A DNA stretch of 64,000 nucleotides, taken from positions 40,169,286-40,233,285 of the forward strand of contig NC_077245.1 of the NCBI RefSeq assembly GCF_947179165.1, read 5' to 3'. Position 1 is the first letter of the stretch. Each line of letters opens with the position of its first letter. A program made the translations under genes and the position numbers. Positions 10,782 to 22,209 of the stretch are shown piece by piece. Under the pieces are notes generated by a model. The model had not been told where the DNA came from and searched no databases. It was given only the letters and a program-made list of their open reading frames with translations. This DNA comes from Solanum dulcamara (lineage: Eukaryota; Streptophyta; Magnoliopsida; Solanales; Solanaceae).

Positions 10782-11457
10782 TACGGACTTCTAGAGAAAA
10801 TATGTACCATGCAGCCTAGGCTATCTAGACTCAAACCAACCAACCAGAGAGCGACATCGCCTACCATATAAGGCCTAAAAAGGGGCCAAGTGAATACTAA
10901 GAGCGGTAGATGTTGTTGTATGCAAACTCCACCAATGGCAAAAACTAGTCCCTTTGACCTCCAAAGTCCAAAACACAAGCCCGTAACATATCCTCAATAA
11001 TTTAAATAGTATGTTCTGACTCGCCATTATAGGCACACGGGTGCCCAAATCCTCCTAAAAAGTCATCCAAAAGCAAGAAGTGAAATAATAACTGAGTCTA
11101 AAATAGTAGATATAGGCACACCATGAAGATGAACCACCTCCCAAATATAGATACTAGCCATTCTATCAGCACTGAATGAAGACCAAATGGGGAGGAAGTG
11201 TGCTGACTTGGTCAATCAATCAAAGATGACCCAAATGCTATCAATACCTCTAGAAGTCTGAGGCAAACCTACTATAATATCCATGGTGATATTCTCCTAC
11301 TTTCCCTCGGGAATGGGAAATCTCTGAAACTCACCTCCAGACCTTAAATGCTCAGCATTCACCTATGGACAACCCAAACATGGAGACACATAATCTGCAA
11401 TGTCTTTCCAAATACTGCTCACTAGTAATGATGACTCGAGTCACGATACATCTTAGA
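10782..11457 (-). pseudogene. E0 integrase fragment
   Basis: On the minus strand, pieces in changing frames read KMYRD then a two-residue gap of stops (the end of the zinc domain, near 11440), DSIWVIFDWLTKSAHFLP (core, first Asp), HGVPIS, and then the ALYGRRCRSLVGWFE motif near 10850. The stretch around the second catalytic Asp (about 11010-11060) is shortened. Several stops are present. The 3' end is cut by the E1 insertion at 10781. It is only a relic. Confidence 0.8.
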
Positions 11458-11464
11458 TATGTCT

Positions 11465-11764
11465 TATTTTAAAAACCTATGTAATCTTTGATACACAAGC
11501 TCAACATGTACACCAGTAGCTTAAGTATATAAGACGTCAAAGTTGGTAGCTTACACAAGTATGTCGAGTCCCACGACTTGTTATTTTTGGCCCCCAACTC
11601 ATTTCAAATACTTATAAATCTATTTTCAACATTCACTCTTTATGGGGCATCACTTCCTCCCTTCCTCAATGTTATTTGATAATGTTATAGATAATCTGGG
11701 TCACACGGCAACCTTTAAGAAGTTTAAGAAGACATTCCAAAGTACAAAGGTACGAGGTATAACA
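11465..11764 (-). repeat. E0 5' LTR start fragment (E2-like)
   Basis: The reverse complement matches the first about 300 bp of the E2 LTR block by block: TGTTATACC start, the AAGGAAGG-type block, the region around GTCGAGTCC, GACGTC and the AGCTTAAGTATATAAGAC equivalent. It ends with TATAACA at 11764 on the plus strand. This identifies E0 as a relative of E1/E2 in the opposite orientation. Confidence 0.8.
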
Positions 11765-12720
11765 AAACCCTTTCCCGATCGCCTATCCATATCTTGGAAA
11801 CTCAAAAATGGTGGAAAATGGCTTAAATCCCAACTAAACATTGTTTAGGAGGATTTTGTTCTCCATGAAGGCAGACAACTTAATTTGTGAACGTGGAGAC
11901 AACGGAGACATCTCTCTGCAAATGTTGTTTTTCCTTCGCGAACGTGAAGAAGTAACCTTATACACTCCGCGAATACAGCCTTTCCTCCGCAAATGCAGAG
12001 AAGGAAAATGTTAGCCTCCACAAACGGCGAGAAGGTAATGCTAGGCACCAAATAGTAGATTTTTGACAATTCTCAAAGTCACAAAATAGACCCTCGGGAT
12101 TCATTCAGAACCCTGTATAAACAAACCCTATATGCAAATCTACTAAATTCGATGTTCCAGACTCAAATGAACCATCAGAATTCAAATTTGAGGCCTCCTC
12201 AACCCAGAATCTGATAAGTCACAACTAAACTAGTTTTGGTATTTGAAATATTCAAAATACCCTGGGGACCTCTAAAAAGTTATGATGAAGCCATTTCTAG
12301 CGTTAGAATCACCTTCTGAAACCATTGGAACTATCAGAAATCTAATCTGAGCATCTGAACCTCAAATGTTGACCAAAGTCAAACTTGGATCAAATTTTAA
12401 CTTAATTTCTAACTCTGGACCTAGATTCCACATTTAACTCCAAATCTGATTCCGACAACTCTTTTAGACCAATTTTCATATTTTGGATCTAATGGAATTG
12501 ACAAAATTTTATTCTGAGACTCGAAACCTCAAATGACTTCGAAACTCAATTTTTTACTACTTAGGCCTTTAAAACACATTTCTCAAGCCAAACCTCAACT
12601 TTACACAAGATTTCCAAAAACTAACTTTCAAGCCCAACCAAAAGTAACTCGGGAAACTAAAGACAGGGTTAAAATGGTAATTTTATCAAAAATGTCAAAA
12701 TAACCTTTAGGGTCATTACA
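11765..12720 (-). repeat. M1 3' LTR (proximal part)
   Basis: On the minus strand the LTR starts TGTAATGACCC at 12720. Homology to the M1 5' LTR is clear over 11768-12720 versus 31113-32002, including the CCTATCC...GGAAACTCAAAAATGG block and the GGATTCATT block. The distal part is cut off by E0. It contains the palindromic word array at 11890-12010 (CTCCGCAAATGCAGAG at 11985-12000). Confidence 0.85.
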
Positions 12721-14143
12721 TCATCCACTACTAAAAACCATGTTCATCCTCGAAAATAAAGCAAAGAAAATACCTAGAGTCTAAAAAAGATAGGGGTAAT
12801 GGGAGGCATGTATGATTCTAACTCCCAAGTAGCCTCCCCTATGGTCCGATGCTGCCACTGGACCTTCACCGAAGCTATCTCCTTAGTCCTCAATTTCCTA
12901 ATCTACCTGTCTAAAGTATCCACAGGCGCCTTTTCATATGTCAAATCTAGGCTTCAACTCTACTGAATCATCGGAAATCACATGAGACTCATTTGGAATA
13001 TAGTGTCGTAGCATCGAGACATGAAATACACGATGTATAGAGGATAGAATAGGTTCTAAAGCAAGCCTGTAGGCCATTTCTCCTACTCGATCTAAAATCT
13101 CAAAAGGGATAATAAATATAGGGCTGAGCTTTCCCTTCTTCCCGAACCTCATCACACCCTTCAAGAGTGCGACCCTTAACCATACCTGATCCACGACCAT
13201 GAATACCAAAGGTCGAACTCGTCTGTCAGCATAGCTCTTTTGGTGACTCTAAGCTGTCAATAACCTACCTTGAATCAGCCAAACCTACTCCATAGAATGT
13301 CAAAGCAAATCGGTGTCTACGCTATCCACCGCCACAGAATCAGACTATCCAATGGGCGATCTATATCTCCGGCCATACAAAGCCTCAAAAGGAGCCATCT
13401 GGATGTTGGAATGGTAACTTTTGTTTTAAGCGAACACCACAGGGGTAAGTGCTGATCCCACCAGGCACCAAAATCAATCACATGCGCCTATAGCATATCC
13501 TCAAGTACCTAAATAGTCCTATCAGACTGTCCGTCCATCTGAGGGTGTAATGCAGTACTAAAATCCAATCGGGTATCCAATCCACGTTGCACGGCCTCCC
13601 AGAAGTAAGATGTGAACAATGAGCCTGGATCTAATATGATAGAAATAGGAAACCCATGAAGCCTAAAACATTGACTAATATAGAGCTGAGCCAACCTATC
13701 CGTCATGAGAAATTAACCTTAATTGGAATGAAATAACCAAATTTGGTCAATCGGTCAACCATAACCCAAATGGAATCGAATTCTCCCACGGTAATGGGCA
13801 AACCCACCATGAAATCCATCGTGATCCTCTCCCACTTCCAAGTGGGAATGTGCATCCTCTAGAACTCACCCCTGGGCCTCTAGTGATAATACTTAACCTG
13901 CTGGAATGTCAAACACTTGGACACAAACTCAGCGATTTCTTTCTTCATACCACACCACAAATAGTGTTGACTCAAGTCATGGTACATCTTTGCTGTCTCA
14001 GGATAAATGGAATATCGAGTGCAATGGGCCACCTCAAGTATCAATCTGACCAACTCAACCACCTTGGGCACACAAATATGACTCCCAATCCTTAAAACAC
14101 CCTCAGAATTAAGCACTGTTTCCTTATCATCACCTCTTGTCAC
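12721..14143 (-). pseudogene. M1 integrase and chromodomain-like tail
   Basis: From the C-terminal end: tail residues at about 12785-12930 (KVQWQHR, EATWELE); the GPY/F domain at 12934-13209 (KKGKLSPIFIIPFEILDRVGEM, HRVFHVSMLRHYIP); the core at 13509-13706 with HGFPISIILDPGSLFTSYFW and DGQSDRTI; and the zinc domain at 13880-14143 (RYSIYPETAKMYHDLSQHYLW, then a degenerate C-x2-x motif). The second Asp of the DDE triad is kept, but the Glu of 'DGQSERT' reads Asp. Stops and frame changes separate the pieces. The 12721-12785 segment holds the decayed polypurine tract region. Confidence 0.88.
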
Positions 14144-15620
14144 CTTATCTCAAATGAGGCATAACCTCGCATCCTCGAACTGCCTCTTTCGGATTTGATC
14201 CATCAAAGAATAGCGGGCCTCTATAAAAGCAAGAACTTGACCCTCAGCAGAAAGCTACATTCTCACTAACCCATTGGCCAATCTCTAAATATCTCTAGCC
14301 AGTGGTCGCTCCTTAGCTCGAATAGCTACAAGACTTTCCATACTAGAAGTCTTCCTACTAAATATATCAGCCACCATATTGGCCTTTTTAGGGTGATATA
14401 GAATAGTCAAATCATAATTCTTCATAAGCTCAACCCACCTTTTTTGCCTCAAATTTCAAGTCCCACTAGTTGAAGATGTATTGTAGACTCTGGTGATCGG
14501 TGAATATCTCATAATAAACTCCATACAAATAATATCGCCATAACTTCAAAACAAAGATAATCACTGCCAACTCTAAATCATAGGTGGGATAGTTCTTTTT
14601 ATGAGTCTTTAATTTCCTCGATGAATAAGAAATCACCTTCCTCTTTTGGATCAACACTCTACCTAGGCCTACTCCTGATGCATCAAAATACACGGTGAAC
14701 TTAACACCCTCCTTAGGAAAGGTCAACAAAAGCGCAAAAGTCAACAATACCTTGAGCTTTTGAAAGCTCTCCTCACACTCATCCGACCAATAAAATACCA
14801 TATTATTCTGTGTGAACCTCGCCAATGGAGCTGTTATCGTAGAGAAGCCCTAAATAAATTAGTGATAGTACCCTGCCAAACCTACAAAACTATGAATTCC
14901 TGTAGTTGAGATGGGCCTAGTCCATCCTCAAACCTCCTCAATCTTAGCTGGATCGACTCTAATTTCCTCCTTAGATACCACATGTCCTAAGAACGCCACT
15001 AAACTCAACAAAAACTCGCACTTAGAGAACTTGGCATAAAATTTCTCCTCTCTAAGCCTCTAAAGCACAATCCATAAGTTTTGCACATGATCTGCCTCAG
15101 TCTAGGAGTAAACCAAGATATCACCAATGAAGACAATCACAAAAGAGACCAGACACAGACAAAACACCTCATTCATCAACTTCATAAATGCTGCTGGGGC
15201 ATTAGTCTACCCGAAAGACATAATAATAAACTCATAGTAGCCATATCTGGTCTGGAAAGTTGTCTTAGGAATTCCCAAGGCCGAATCCTCAACTGATGAT
15301 ATGCAGATCTCAAATCAATCTTAGAGAATAAGGCCGCTCCTTAGAGCTGATCAAACAAATCATTGATATAGGGAAAAGGGTACTTGTTCTTGATAGTCAC
15401 CTTGTTTAACTATCTATAGTCCATACATATCCTCATAGACCTGTCCTTTTTCTTTACAAATAACACCAGGGCACCCTAAAGAGAAATACTAGGGCAAATA
15501 AACCCCTTACTCAATAGATCCTGAAGATGCTCTTTTAGCTCCTTCAACTCAGTTGGAGACATATAATAAGAAGAAATAGAAATGGTCTTGGTTCCTAGTT
15601 CGAGGTTAATAGTCTAGTCA
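14144..15620 (-). pseudogene. M1 RT and RNase H, degraded
   Basis: RNase H is open over 14466-14825: [59 protein letters not shown] and [11 protein letters not shown]. The linker to integrase (14144-14465) has stops. RT (about 14830-15600) is recognisable in pieces, with the catalytic FIDD reading FIGD near 15120 (Asp to Gly). Upstream motifs of the KIDLRSx[13 protein letters not shown] and LKELKEHL type are detectable only through stops. The region is inactive. Confidence 0.85.
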
Positions 15621-15959
15621 ATATCCCTGTCAGGTGGAACCCCTGGAAGATCGGTAGAAAATACATCCATAAACTCTCGAACCACAGGAATAGACTACAT
15701 AGAAGGGGGCTCAACATCAGTATCACGAATAAATGCCAAATACGCCAAACAACACCTATCAATCAACCGTTGGGCCCGAATACAAGAAAAAACCCTACTA
15801 GGATCACTTGAACCCTTCCACTCTATCCATGGTCTACCAATCATACCTAATGTCACCATCTTGGCATAACAATTAAGAATGCCACGATACATAGATAACT
15901 AATTTATACCCAAAATGAAGTTGAAGTCTACAATATCAAGGATAATCATGTCCACCCAC
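15621..15959 (-). pseudogene. M1 protease, downstream half
   Basis: This minus-strand piece contains the RPWIEWKGSSDPSRVFSCIRAQRLIDRCCLAYLAFIRDT stretch (15695-15892), which in related elements follows the protease and leads to RT. A weaker 'IILDIVDFNFILGIN' block lies at about 15895-15950 (usual form LDMVDFDVILGMD). It joins the upstream half at 18663 once E5 is removed. Confidence 0.8.
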
Positions 15960-15964
15960 ATCTC

Positions 15965-18657
15965 TATTACAATCCAAGCCTAGGGCCTAGACTTGACACA
16001 TGAATGAGGACACAAAAGTACCTCAAACAAGTCTCTTAGCATTTATTTAGCCTTTCATAGGTACTGATCATTAAAAAAATGGAAAACATAATAGTAAATC
16101 TTCAAGTTACATATATCCAAAAATACCTCTAACTTTTAAATTTAGTGGGGGCTAAGATAAGTCCCTAGCTCATCCTCAATCAAAATAGAATAAAATTCCA
16201 TAATAAGTGTCTAAAAGTCTCAACATATCATAAGCTACAAAGACAAAGGAGTATTTTTCTCGAAACATGGGAACTCACTAAAAGTAGCCTTCAAACAAAA
16301 TCTCAACTCGCCACGTTAGAGGAGAATGAGGAGAAGCATCGGTTCCTACATGGTGATATCATGTAAGAAAAAGAGTATGAGTTAGTACTTTGAATGCACT
16401 AAGTATGTACGCATGAAATACAATGTAAAACATTTAAGACATTTATATGGTAATTTACATAAATGAGTATATGCATGAGTAGTCAAATAGATATCATTTA
16501 AAATCATACATATGTGGGAAGATGACTATAATCGATATTAATACCATGTGAGCTATTACATGAAATCCAACATAACCCTACATTGGCCGGGGAGTCTACT
16601 TGCCTAGGGTAGAACTCCGTTAACTTTGCATTCATTCTTTAACTTTAACTTTAAGGGCTTTCATGGATCTGGTAGCCTAAGCCTATAAGGGCTCCTTGTT
16701 GGCACATAGTTAATGAGACAAGGGGTTACTACTAGGATTCTCTTATCGAATCTCACATCAATGCCCCATTCGGTGCTAAGTCAATCCCACAGAATAGTTT
16801 CATACTTCAAAATAGTCATAGCATATAGCTTGAAAATTCAAAATATCACATTCGGTGGAATGGCTCATTAAAACCTTTGGTGATTCAAATATGCAAGAAT
16901 TGTCCTTATTGCATAAAAAATCCATAATTCATAGCATTTCATCATTTTTTTATTTCATAAGACTCACTTTTGATCATAAACATTGCTTTCATAAACATTC
17001 ATTTAGAGTCATAGCTTTTAAGTCAAACTTTATTGAAAATATAGTAAAACTAGGTAGGTTCAAATCACTTCAACTCTCAAACATATATGTAAAAGAAATT
17101 ATACATAAATACTTTGAAATCCATCAATTAGAAATCATGTTTTAAACAACCCACCATGAAATTTCAAGAACCTTTAAAGAGCTAAGTAGAGAAATCTTTT
17201 TGCTTAAACACATATTATAAACTCTTATGGTCGGTGAATACATCCACATGGATACCATAAAGATAGTGTCTCCAAATCTTCAAAGCAAACACAACCTCCA
17301 TTAGTTCAAGATCATGGGTTGGATAATTCTACTCATGCACCCTAAGTTGACTAGAGGCATAGGCTATTACATTACCATGTTGCATCAAAACACAACCAAG
17401 ACCCACCCTTGAAGCATTAAAATACACAACAAAACCATTAAACCCTTCCGATAGAGTCAAAATAGGAGTTGTAGAGAGACGATCCTTCAACTCTTGAAAA
17501 CTCTTTTCACAAACTTCCGACCATTGAATCTTCACCTTCTTTTGAATCTTGCAAACTATCAATCCATACATATGAAATTATTTTTCTTTAAAATAGAGAA
17601 ATAATCATTAGTTTAACCATGATTCATGCTATTAAGTAGAAATAAGAATTACCGATAAGAAAATCTTACTTAAAATTAAGAGATGTAGTTGAAAGAGTGT
17701 TGGACTCCATGGGTGGAAGATCCCATGGTTAAATACCCACATACCTTACAGTAAAACTTAAAGAGAATTGGGTAAATAAACATAATTTATTATATAATTA
17801 AAATACTTTAGGCATTAGAGTGGAAGTAATACTCTCATTGAAGTCTTACATACTTGAAATTCGAAACTTTACTCAGAATCGAAGGACTCAAAGAACATTC
17901 TTGAACCCTTACCCTTTTCTCCTCGCCGGAGCATTTTATGTACTACCCGGAGTATATGAATCACCGGAATAGTATTTCTATACTACTAAAAACTAAAACT
18001 ATATTTGAAAATGGGTAAATAAGTGTATAGAGAGAAAAGTTGCTTATGAAAGCTTGATGAATAAAATGAGAAAATAAGGTGGGTTTTTATAGGTGTGAAG
18101 AAGGGATCTAACAATAAATAAAATAATTACAAAGAATGATCTTGAAAATTCAATGGAGGATTGTGATGTCATGGGTGATATCAAATGGAGGACTATTGAT
18201 GTCATAGGTGTTGTCAAATAGATCTAGATCTTCCATGGTTGTTGAGATGAATCTTCTTTTTATGGAATACCCTCTTTTGGAGCTATATTTGAACAAGATA
18301 ACTTCCTAATTAGGATTTGGTTTCTTTGTATGAATTGCATATCTAGAAGTCTCCTTTTATGATATTCAAGAATCAACAGAATTGGATCATCCTACAGTGG
18401 GATATAATTTTTCATCTACAAATACTCTATTTCTTCACCACACCAGGTCTTGCAAATATTAATCTATTTGACCTACTTAGCCTCCAAATCTTAATATATG
18501 GTCTATGAAAGTTGTAGGTAATGATGTTTGGGTTATTCATAAATTTGAATCATCTAATTTGGACCATCTTATGAAGAGTTGTGACCAAAATACTGAAGTG
18601 GTATCATTTTCATTGAGAATTGAAACACCACGTACAACGTTTTTAGGGGATGTTACA
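15965..18657 (-). mobile_element. E5: E4-like LTR element reduced to LTR parts plus an RNase H island
   Basis: The minus-strand LTR start TGTAACATCCCC is at 18657. The other end (TATTACAATCC on the plus strand, a transition-decayed TGTCACGACCC) is at 15965. Flanking five-base repeats ATCTC (15960-15964) and GTCTC (18658-18662) look like a target duplication with one transition. Blocks at 16140-16800 align with the E4 LTR (GGGGCTAAGA, CATACATATGTGGGA, TTCGGTGCTAAGTCAA), as does the CCCACATACCTTA block near 17740. LTR-like sequence totals about 2.3 kb, close to one LTR, but a pol fragment lies in the middle. Confidence 0.8.
17185..17571 (-). pseudogene. RT/RNase H fragment inside E5
   Basis: The minus-strand open stretch 17329-17571 reads QWSEVCEKSFQELKDRLSTT, LTLSEGFNGFVVYFNASRVG and LGCVLMQHGNVIAYASSQLR: the end of RT and the first half of RNase H, with the first catalytic Asp changed to Asn (FNAS for CDAS). 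Decayed homology continues to about 17185 ([14 protein letters not shown], then a stop, YVFKQKD). Both sides are LTR sequence. It is either the last remnant of a deleted interior or a patch captured during repair. Confidence 0.85.
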
Positions 18658-18662
18658 GTCTC

Positions 18663-18915
18663 ATAACCCGCCAAAGACACAAGATAGGATTAGTACACCT
18701 GATCAACTACTAAGGGCACTCCTACTAGGGTAGAAACATGCACGGGCATGGGTATAAGATCACATAAAAAGTCAAACCCAGAAGAGAAATATGTTGACAC
18801 ATAGGAATAAGTGGAGCCAGGATCAAATAACACAGATTCAAGGAGATGAAAAATTGGAATAATACCTATGATGACTGAATCAAAGGCCTCAGCCTCGGGT
18901 CTACCCAAAAAAGCA
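18663..18915 (-). pseudogene. M1 protease, active-site half
   Basis: This open minus-strand stretch contains LFDPGSTYSYVSTYF, the retropepsin loop with its Asp intact, followed by the LVGVPLVVDQVY block and a short CLVSLAGYET-like end that is cut by E5 at 18658. The second half of the domain is on the other side of E5. Confidence 0.88.
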
Positions 18916-20465
18916 TAACAATGAGCTCCCCGCCCACCACTTGTCTAGGCAACTCCTCTACCACCTTGATGTTTTAGGGCATCACTCACTCCCCTACCTC
19001 TGGTACGACTATCTCTATCAAACTAACCTTTACCACGACCCCTAGTTGGTGGAGCTGAACCTCTGGCTGGTAGCACCAGACCCCTGCCTAGCGCTGCTGT
19101 TTAAGTACAGTGTGGAACAAAATTAGTGTTATGGGGCACTATCGAACCATATCTAAGGATCTACACCCAAAATATGATCTCGGAATAGACATCTAATGCG
19201 AAGAAATAAAAGGGACAATATAACCACCCCGACCTATAGGCCTATGTTATAAACTAGATGAACTCTGACCTAAACTGTATGAACCACGATAACCCTATCC
19301 TCGCTTAGATGCTAGCATAGAGGCATGAACTGGCCTTTGTGCTAAAAGGAACCACCTCCTTTTGTAAGAACCTCTACCCCCAAATGAAGTACCCGAAAAC
19401 CATCCAGATGCACGGGCTGTAATTGACCCTCTCTTCTAAATCCTTGCCTCTATGAGCCAAATCCTTTTTGGATCCTCAAACTCCTCCTTCTCCATCAACT
19501 TTCCCTTTTTGGCGGCAACCACCTTCTAAAAAGAGGCTCTATCCTAGATACCCAGAATAACGATTGCCTGATAGAATAAGTCAAACCTCTCAATAAATGG
19601 CGAATTCTCTCTGTCTCATCGGGAATGACAGCGGTGGCATATTTGGCTAGCTGACAAAAATAGACCTCATACTCCGAAAAGGACATCTCATCCGGACTTA
19701 GGCTCTCAAACCTAAGGCGACTCTCCTCCCTCACACTCCAAGGGATGAAACGTTCATAAGAAACACTGGTGAACGAATCCCAAGTTAACAAAGGGAATCC
19801 AAATGGTAAAGATCCAAAATATGTCCTTCACCGACCCACGAAGTTGAAGAGTAACATATCGAACACCATGGGACTCATCCAACCTAACTATCTCAAGCAA
19901 CTCCCTACAAGTGGTCAAGAACTCAAATGCATCCTCGGTTTTCCCACCATAGAACTGAGGTAGATCCATTTTCTTTAACTTCTCATAATGACGTTGCTCA
20001 TCCTCAGTTAATGCAACTAGTGGTGCGTCCTAAACCTTGATTAATGGGGCTAGAGGAACCTCATTTATAGGGACTACTTGATGTTGTCCCATTTGTCCCT
20101 GTGCCTCAAGATCCTGCTGCTGGTCTAGAACCTAGACCCCCTCACTCGGGTCTATAATGTACTAGGTGCTCCCTCTCCACTACCAGTCTATCCCATAGTT
20201 TGAGCATGCCCAAAACCCTTAATAAATTGTTCTATAGTAATGGTGTTGCCGCATACTCAAGAGAAACTTGCTCCACTCTGGCCTCTGTCATCGGCTCAGG
20301 GGAAATTCCCCTCTCATGATCCTTGGTTAGTTCCGCTCCTCATCCCCAGCCCCTACCTCAGCCTTTGGCTCTGCCTCTACTTGTACCCCGAGCTGGGGTC
20401 TCAGTTGAAATCTTAGGGAATGGCTCCCCTCATCCAGGTGAAGATGATGCTTGAGTCCTAGCCAT
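18916..20465 (-). pseudogene. gag: M1 gag, degraded
   Basis: The likely start is the ATG at 20465 (MARTQASSSPG, then a stop). The capsid region is best seen in two overlapping frames. One is 19754-19969 (MDLPQFYGGKTEDAFEFLTT, then ELLEIVRLDESHGVRYVTLQ). The other is 19495-19791 (FIPWSVREESRLRFESLSPD, then SFSEYEVYFCQLAKYATAVI and ERIRHLLRGL). These are the Retrotrans_gag motifs of this group, with a frame change between them. The nucleocapsid region (about 19000-19300) is too decayed for me to place a zinc knuckle. Several TGA and TAG stops interrupt the first 150 codons. Confidence 0.82.
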
Positions 20466-20654
20466 CTTCCAAAAGAACACGCAATAACTCATCACTTATA
20501 CAAGAACTCACGCATGACAAAATTGAAAGAAGTAGAAAGATAATTTCCTAACAGTCTTCATAGCCCCTCGAAAATAAGTAATGGACATCTCTGCATCGAT
20601 CCTCAAATTTCTACTAGACTAGGCTTATACACATGTGAGACCTATTAACTTGGG

Positions 20655-20666
20655 GCTTTGATACCC
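20655..20666 (-). other. M1 primer binding site, decayed
   Basis: The plus-strand GCTTTGATACC is the complement of GGTATCAAAGC, a two-change version of the initiator-Met tRNA primer site (compare GCTCTGATACCA at 62471 in M2). It lies between gag and the 5' LTR, as expected for a minus-strand element. Confidence 0.7.
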
Positions 20667-20670
20667 TAAG

Positions 20671-21464
20671 AGTCTGAACAATTCAAAATAAACAAAAATA
20701 AAAGCAAAAATATAAAGTCCAATATGATGTAGATAAGGATAAGTGGGAAAATAGATTCTAACTACCATGAGAGTCTACCGAAGAAGACAAGCTTCTACCT
20801 CTCAAGCGTCCTGAATCTCGACTCGATCAAAGAAGTACTAAGAGTAAGGAGGTCTCGGGCCTCAGATCCTACATAAATGTAGAAGCAAGAAGTGAGCACC
20901 AAAACACGGTACTGAGAAAAATGGAAACTAAATCCTAAGTAAAGCAATGTGAAACTCAGGTACTCCTGACATTCCAACCACAATCCTCCAAAACTATATA
21001 CCTGCACTCAGACAGACCAATCTATACAATTTATATCACAATTATATCAGAATACTAGACAATCCACAATAGAAACTACAAGTACTTTCTCACCGATATA
21101 CTCGGGCAAACACAAAAGATCTCAAATCCTAATAAATCATAGGATGAAATAGATTTGAATACAATTTCAAATATCATGATGCATGTCTTTCCTACGATTC
21201 ACATCCACTGATCACCTCAGATTAGAACCCATGGGAGCCTCACTATACCATGTATTCGCTAGAAAAGACCTCGGCTATAATATCAGTTGGAAAAGACCTT
21301 GACTTCCAAAAACAACCTCGACAAATTACCTCGACTGATAAAAACCTCAGTCCTAATTTCTAGTACCTCACTCATATCATTTCTTATCCATCACAGATAT
21401 AACATATGCATAAATAATGAGTGAAATAGGATAAATATTCACATAATATATCATATACTCTACA
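20671..21464 (-). repeat. M1 5' LTR, inner part
   Basis: This is the LTR sequence between the primer site and the E2 insertion. AGTCTGAAC at 20671 aligns with the TGTCACGAC terminus of related LTRs. It contains a CCTCGACT-rich degenerate repeat at 21250-21360. The last five bases, CTACA (21460-21464), and CCACA (30512-30516) form the E2 target duplication with one mismatch. Confidence 0.75.
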
Positions 21465-21895
21465 TGTTATACCCCATACTTTTGTACCTTGGAATGCTTG
21501 TTAAGCTTCTTAATCCTTGAAAGGTTCTTAAGTTTCTGGAAGGGTTCTTAAGTTTCTTTGAGCTTGTTAAAGCTTCTTGAGCTTCCTAAAAGTTACCATG
21601 TGATCCGGATAATCTATAATGCTATCAAATAACTCTAAGGAAGGGAGAATGAGATACCCCATAATAGTGAAGATTGGAAATAGGGTTGTGAGAATTCGAC
21701 AGAAGTTAGAGACCAAATAATGAGTCATAGGACTCGACTTACTTACTTAAGTTACCAACTTGGACGTCTTACATACTTAAGCTACTTGAGTACATTCCAA
21801 GCTTATGTAGCAAGAATTACATAGGTTCTTAAAGTAAAATGAGATTACAAACCCACAAGGGAGAAAAAAAGGTGACATGTGGCAGCATGGGAGAG

Positions 21896-22209
21896 TTCCA
21901 TATGGAAGCAAATGGAAGTGCCACATTCTATAAGTTGGAGCAATGGGGTGTTCTCCCACATGCCACGTAGAAGCTCATGGTTGGAGGAGGTGGTGTGTTG
22001 GCCCAATGAGGGCTTAACATGTGTCACCACTTAGGGGTTGACAAGTGTCACACCTAAAGTAGCCTCTATATAAATGTTTTATGACTTTTACCTTCATCCT
22101 TATCCCATAAGTTCCATACTTCTCTAGATAATTCAAGAGGAAAAAGGAAGAGAAGAAACCCTAGAGATAGAGAGAAAGTAGTAGCGGCCAAGGGGAGAAA
22201 AAGGTAAGT
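21896..22209 (+). promoter_or_regulatory. E2 5' LTR promoter region
   Basis: In order: the palindrome TTCCATATGGAA (21896-21907); TGCCACGTAGAA at 21961, a damaged form of the TGCCACGTGGCA G-box seen in the 3' LTR; GACAAGTGTC at 22040-22049, a damaged GACACGTGTC; TATATAAAT at 22067-22075; a purine-rich leader; and AGGTAAGT at 22202-22209. The transcription start would be about 30 bp after the TATA box. The roles are inferred. Confidence 0.6.

Larger units (their letters stand above)
10782..11764 (-). mobile_element. E0: LTR-integrase chimeric remnant, host of E1
   Basis: Read on the minus strand, this is about 300 bp of LTR start (11764 to 11465) joined directly to an integrase gene (11457 down to 10782), which E1 then interrupts. 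The remainder of the 5' LTR, gag and RT are missing, so a large deletion joined mid-LTR to integrase. The rest of E0 must lie left of E1, outside the window. Its LTR start belongs to the E1/E2 family. It is inserted in the M1 3' LTR, which resumes at 11765. Confidence 0.75.

Noticed and set aside
21777..22030. Overlapping minus-strand frames in the E2 LTR (also at 28018-28291)
   Set aside because: Repeated only with the LTR; rich in Cys/His/Met from the CCATATGG palindromes; no domain.
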